Origin: Hemibagrus wyckioides
Lineage: Eukaryota; Chordata; Actinopteri; Siluriformes; Bagridae
Length of the DNA: 64,000 bases
NCBI RefSeq assembly: GCF_019097595.1
Contig: NC_080711.1
Span: forward strand, 14,364,928 to 14,428,927
Direction of reading: 5' to 3'
The notes under the pieces are model-generated. The model had not been told where the DNA came from, searched no databases, and saw only the letters and a list, made by a program, of their open reading frames with translations. Every line of letters starts with the position of its first letter. Position 1 is the stretch's first letter. Shown here piece by piece: positions 60,139 through 64,000 of the stretch. The translations under genes were made by a program, and so were the position numbers.

Positions 60139-60690
60139 TCCCTTTGTCGTTTTGACTGATTTCATATAGCTGATACCTTTTATTTTTTATTAAGGAAAAC
60201 TAAGCATAAATTGAAAAGCATAAATTTCTGAGGTAATTAATACATAAATATATTTTCAGTTTTCAGAGTTAAGTTATTAATTATTATAACACCCTGAGAT
60301 TATAAGTATAACATCTAATATGTGAATAGATAGATAGAAAAAAACAATATTTTTAAAATTTATTCATCAGAAGGCACAGTATAAGTAACCAAGAAATACA
60401 AACAAACAACATTTTGAAATTATCATATATTAAACTATTTTTACTTATTAATAACTGACCAGACACATTAGTCAGAACTGATATTTTTTAACCAGATCAT
60501 TTTTCGCAGTCAGGCTAAAGTACAATTAAAAAGAGTAAAGATCAGACAGAATGTCAAATACAGCTTGATGATTAGTGGTGTAACAAGGTACAGAACTTAC
60601 ACAATGTTATATAATGATTGGCAAGATTCCATAATGAATGTTCTAATTGTGTTTATATTAACAGGGAAGTCATAATGTCATGTTGTTTTG

Positions 60691-60717
60691 ATTATTATTA
60701 TTATTATTATTATTATT
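60691..60717. repeat. (ATT)n microsatellite
   Basis: Nine uninterrupted ATT units. Confidence 0.95.
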
Positions 60718-61503
60718 TTGCTGTATTGTTACTTTATCTACATATTACCCATTAGCTAGTTAATGAATAGGCCAAAATGATTTGTTTAGTTTCAGATGTC
60801 TTTCAAATATGTTTCAGAGGTTTGTTTAAGGTAACTTAAGGCTGCATTCTTATAAAAAAAAATTGTTTGAAAGATCTCCTACATGTCATGAAGTCCCCCT
60901 TTCACTGTCCAGTGTAGTTCCAAGCTTGACAAGTGCTGCTCTTGTTGTTTTGTTTTGATTTCACTCCATATGCTTTTGTTGTTATGCCATATGCTTTGGC
61001 TCTGTTTTTGCCCCATCCTGTCATAGGTCTGTACCCTGCTGGTTTGTTGTCTCATTACAAGTCTTATCATGTATGCCTATTGTAAATTCTCAGCCTTGGT
61101 TCACGAAGTCTTGTTTCCTAGTTTGTTGATTTCCTGGTTGTATAAATGCTGATTTTCCTTTTGATGTTGCCGACCTGTGCTCAGAACCCTGCTATGAATT
61201 TTGACAATAATAAAAACACATGTTTTTTGCACTTGCTTTCTGCTGTCTATAGCCACAAGGTCTGACTTCCCACAGTTATCAGGTATAAAATATTACAAAC
61301 AGCATAGTCAAACAGCACAGCCTGGGGAAGCATCTATTGCTTTTGGTTTCATTACTGCAATAGAAAAAGAAGGAAATATGTGGGCACCGTTATGCAATGA
61401 GTGATCAACATTCATTTTAAGAGCAACCCAGTACTGGTTTATGTATATTTACTGGTACTAGCTGTCTCTGCTCTGAATTATGAGAAAACAAATAGCAGTC
61501 AGA

Positions 61504-61505
<2 letters not shown>

Positions 61506-61577
<72 letters not shown>
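61506..61577. repeat. (TC)n microsatellite, 36 units
   Basis: The longest pure dinucleotide array of the window. Frames through it (poly-Leu/Ser on +, poly-Arg/Glu on -) are artefacts. Confidence 0.97.
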
Positions 61578-61582
<5 letters not shown>

Positions 61583-62627
61583 TGAGAATTACTGTGAAAA
61601 AGGAATTAAACAGATAAGTAAAGAGAAAAGAAATTTCTCTTAGTGTGTGTTTGTTGTGTAAGGTTGCTTGCCTGTAGTTATACATTTAATGTGGAAGTGG
61701 CACAGCAATGGCAGGGTGTGTAATTGGTTGAACTTGAACAATTCCTGGTGGAATCCTATTGTTGGGCTGCTGACTGAGTCAGTAAATGCAATAATTGTTT
61801 AAATGGATTTTGTTGACTGATGTTGCAGTGTGGTTGAATAATGAGGCTTCTCAGTGCATTACACACACACACATGTACACACATGCTCCGATTTTTAAGA
61901 TTTTTTTATTTTATTTTTGAGCCTCTGACATTTTCAACAATAACACTTGCCTGATCTTATGAATGAAAAAAAAATAGAGAATTGAACAAAGTAACACAAA
62001 AATTAACCAGATGATGAATGCTTGGATTGATTGGCCTTTGAATCATTCATTTTTGCATAAAACTGGGTTGCTTTTTTCACCCAATTAAGATATTAATAAG
62101 ACAAGTATTATCATATTGATTTTTATGTAAATTGTTTCATATAAAATGAATCCCAAGTTTTAAAAAAATGATTCTCAAATGAGGTCCTGATAGGGGATGT
62201 CGCTATTTCTGTATGTGTGTGAGAGAGACAGAGATAGAGAGTGAGAGAGAGAGTTCATTTTGGATCAGTACAAAGTGCTTCTTTCTTTCTGCATTAGTGC
62301 CTGCAGACAGATTGCCTGTCTGTGTGTGCCATGGTGCTTTCAAGAGAATACGCATCCATAACTATATTAAACATCCACAGAGAGTGCCATGACAAAAGAG
62401 CTCTTCCAGCACCTCCACACTCTTTTTGATTTGGATTTTGCTGTGCTAGTGCATGTGCACATAGCATTTGAACTTTACTAATGGCCTGCTTTACCCTACT
62501 ACAAAGACTGTAAGACATCTGTTTATCAGGACTTTCTGTAGGCTATTTATCAGCCGTGTATATGTTCCATAAGCACAGGCTGAGTTCTGCTTTGATATAG
62601 CTGTTTTTATTTGCCTATTTCGCCCAG

Positions 62628-62759
62628 GTTTCTTGGTGTTCCCCCAGGAAGAGGAAGTTGCCCATTGCGAGGACCTTTCCCTTTTGACCTCATCTATACT
62701 GACTACCATGGACTGCAGCAGATGAAGCAACACTTGGGCCTCTCCCTCAGAAAGCACAA
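62628..62759 (+). CDS. MGAT5B: MGAT5B exon: catalytic domain, PPGRGSCPL...FDLIYTDYHGL
   Basis: Encodes (G)FLGVPPGRGSCPLRGPFP, FDLIYTDYHGLQQMKQHLGL and SLRKHK. PPGRGSCPL and FDLIYTDYHGLQQMK are highly conserved in MGAT5B; in MGAT5 the matching place reads ELIYIDIVGLAQ-like, which supports B over A. The exon is 132 bp with the acceptor 'tttcgcccag' ending at 62627 and the donor 'cacaa|gttagt' at 62760, the only GT that keeps the conserved frame before the (TG)n array. Two bases of the last codon (aa) remain for the next exon, which should continue CRIRVIDTFG-like and lies outside this window. Confidence 0.96.
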
Positions 62760-62765
62760 GTTAGT

Positions 62766-62788
62766 GTGTGTGTGTGTGTGTGTGTGTA
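62766..62788. repeat. (GT)n microsatellite immediately after the exon donor
   Basis: About 12 GT units starting five bases after the donor GT at 62760. Confidence 0.95.
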
Positions 62789-62849
62789 TATATTATGTGT
62801 GTATATATTTTTCATTTCATTTCATTGTCTGTACTGCTCTACACCTCTA

Positions 62850-63415
62850 TACAGGTGTGAATAAATTTCGTAAAGTAAGAATGCTTTCAAAAATATATCT
62901 TATTTTATTTTTTTATCTTATCTTATGTTTATTTTTGTCAATATACAAAATGCAAAGTGAGCAAACAAGAAAAATCTAAATCAAATCAATATTTGATGTG
63001 ACTACTCTTTTGCTTCAAACCAGCATCAGTTCTTACACTTGCACCATTTGTACACTTGCAAAAAGTCAGCGATTTTGTAGGATCAGAGTCAGGTGTATGA
63101 TTAACCAATTATACCAAGCAGGTGCTAATGATCAGTTCCATTTGTAGGTGGAAACACACTAAAACAGAAACAGCTGTGTAGGAGGCTTAAAACTGAGTGA
63201 GGACCAGCCAAACTCTGCTACTAAGGTCAGGTTGTGGAAGACAGTTTCAGGTCACAGGTCATACATCATGGCAAGACTGAGCACAGTAACAAGGCACAAG
63301 GTCATTATACTGCATCAGCAAGGTCTCTCCCAGGCAAAGATTTCAAAGCAGACTAGGGTTCAAGATGTGTTGTTCAAGCTATTCTGAAGAATCACAAAGA
63401 ATCAGGCAATGTTAA
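62850..63415 (+). mobile_element. Tc1-like element fragment, N-terminal half only
   Basis: The ATG at 63268 begins MARLSTVTRHKVIILHQQGL, continuing SQAKISKQTRVQDVLFK, an N-terminal helix-turn-helix of a fish Tc1-like transposase, with a frameshift or deletion where the usual VSRCAVQAIL should stand. Sequence upstream (from about 62850, 'caggtgtgaataaatttcgt') is plausibly its 5' end, but the inverted partner is missing. The DDE core is absent. Confidence 0.65.
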
Positions 63416-63660
63416 CTTTAGTTTTTGGATAGTTCAAAAACAGGTCACTCACTTTATAAAGGGGTTCTTTTTGGAGCCGTTTCTGATAAGGAAAGACAAT
63501 TAATGCTTATTAATCAGATTATACAACTGTAGAATTTCAGATTACAATTTAACAATTTGTAATTATACAATTATACAATTTAAAAAACTAGAAAATGACA
63601 AAATGACACAAAAATTAAGCAGGTGATGTTGTATTCAAAGTCTAAAATACAAACGCATAT
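63416..63660. other. AT-rich noncoding DNA between two Tc1-derived fragments
   Basis: Contains short repeats of 'acaatt' and 'tatacaattata'. Nothing else recognisable. Confidence 0.5.
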
Positions 63661-63666
63661 GTGCTG

Positions 63667-64000
63667 GTTAAACATTTTATTCAAGACTTCCCCCTTTGCT
63701 GTTATAACAGCCTCCACTCTTCTGGAGAGGCTTTACCCTAGATTTTAGAGTGTAACTAGTGGGATTAGAGAGCATTAGCGAGTTTAAGCACTAGTGTCAG
63801 GTGAGGAGGCCTAGGGTGCAGTCAGCATTTGAATTCATCCCAGAGGTGTTAGATGGGGTTGAGGTCAGGGCTCTGTGCAGGATACTTCCACAGGTCTTCC
63901 ACTCCAACCTGTACTGTAATGTTAAAGAATACAAAGACATTCTAGACATATTAGGGACAGCCCACATAGGGAAGTGATGGTCAGGTGTCCACAAACTTTT
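63667..64000. mobile_element. Tc1-derived MITE, cut by the window end
   Basis: Carries the ordered words 'gctgttataacagcctccac', 'tggggttgaggtcagggctc', 'tgtgcaggatacttccacag' and the end 'ggtcaggtgtccacaaactt', which I recognise as a widespread fish MITE whose ends resemble the family at 18471. Part of the inside ('aatgttaaagaatacaaaga', 'cattctagaca') is similar to transposase sequence at 19208-19236 in the other element, showing common descent. The right terminus lies past the window edge. Confidence 0.7.

Larger units (their letters stand above)
44911..62627 (+). other. MGAT5B: MGAT5B intron (17.7 kb)
   Basis: The largest intron in the window. It contains microsatellites (45125, 46532, 49474, 53459, 60691, 61506), a SINE-like copy (46056-46376), a G-rich tract (48802), a SINE/L2 copy (52906), a 500-bp purine tract (54459), a palindrome (56138) and two Tc1 elements (57565-60138). 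Long stretches such as 47600-47930, 50760-51200 and 55030-56130 show nothing recognisable. No nested gene was found. Confidence 0.75.
60139..62627 (+). other. Noncoding end of the large MGAT5B intron
   Basis: Contains (ATT)n at 60691-60717, a possible repeat tail near 61030-61220, (TC)n at 61506-61577 and a GA-rich patch at 62220-62250. No exon is recognisable before 62628. Confidence 0.6.
28831..62759 (+). other. MGAT5B: MGAT5B gene, central part (7 internal exons, 6 introns)
   Basis: Seven exons with consistent phases (1-2-1-0-0-0-2-2 at successive boundaries) encode about 321 residues in one continuous frame. They correspond to the stem and the first part of the catalytic domain of alpha-1,6-mannosylglycoprotein 6-beta-N-acetylglucosaminyltransferase B. 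Introns are 3,402, 814, 1,513, 1,952, 7,567 and 17,717 bp. The paralogue MGAT5 is less similar: the segments MGGPESRG-like start, ERIQAIAQNVS, GSGKES, TEESGDVFSP and PPGRGSCPL are features of MGAT5B. The 5' exon(s) with cytoplasmic tail and transmembrane anchor and the C-terminal exons are absent from the window. Confidence 0.95.

Noticed and set aside
62760..62979. Continuation of the exon frame beyond 62759
   Set aside because: Reads into (GT)n as Val-Cys repeats; the conserved protein stops matching at the GT donor.

Overview
This is a vertebrate nuclear window, most likely from a teleost fish. It is AT-rich, has intron-split coding sequence with GT/AG junctions, many long microsatellites, and a dense load of Tc1/mariner elements plus tRNA-headed SINE-like and RTE-type repeats of the kind seen in fish genomes. 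The repeat spectrum recalls catfish and other otophysans, but that is an impression, not a proof. There are no bacterial-type genes, operons or CRISPR arrays.

The only host gene I can support is MGAT5B (GnT-Vb/GnT-IX, family GT18) on the + strand. Seven consecutive internal coding exons lie at 28831-28975, 32378-32487, 33302-33375, 34889-35056, 37009-37173, 44741-44910 and 62628-62759. Their phases chain without a break over 964 nt (about 321 codons). They cover the lumenal stem, a cysteine-bearing N-terminal lumenal region and the start of the catalytic domain, including the Glu aligned with the catalytic base of MGAT5. The cytoplasmic tail and membrane-anchor exon(s) were not found, and the downstream half of the catalytic domain lies beyond the window. 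The window therefore looks like upstream or first-intron sequence (1 to about 28.8 kb) followed by the central part of the gene, with two very large introns (7.6 and 17.7 kb).

Layout. 1-7.5 kb: noncoding sequence with a Tc1 helix-turn-helix relic, a candidate MITE-like element carrying a nested SINE/LINE tail, and a second SINE-like copy. 7.5-8.8 kb: a broken Tc1 transposon. 8.8-14.7 kb: noncoding with (TA)n and CCAT arrays. 14.7-15.7 kb: an internally damaged Tc1 element on the minus strand. 18.5-19.7 kb: a Tc1 element with perfect 29-bp ends but a frameshifted transposase. 21.7-22.2 kb: a non-autonomous TIR element. 22.5-28.8 kb: SINE-like copies, an unclassified repeat and a 28-bp minisatellite. 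28.8-62.8 kb: MGAT5B exons, with introns holding an RTE 3' end, further Tc1 derivatives, G-rich tracts, a 500-bp purine tract, and two adjacent Tc1 elements at 57.6-60.1 kb. 62.8-64 kb: two more Tc1-derived fragments.

I did not find a new biological system. The most useful observations are TG/GA repeats touching several MGAT5B splice junctions, a Tc1 transposase kept in one frame apart from three TGA codons, a perfect 17-bp-arm palindrome, and several Tc1 families caught at different stages of internal deletion. Family assignments rest on sequence recognition from memory, without any database search.
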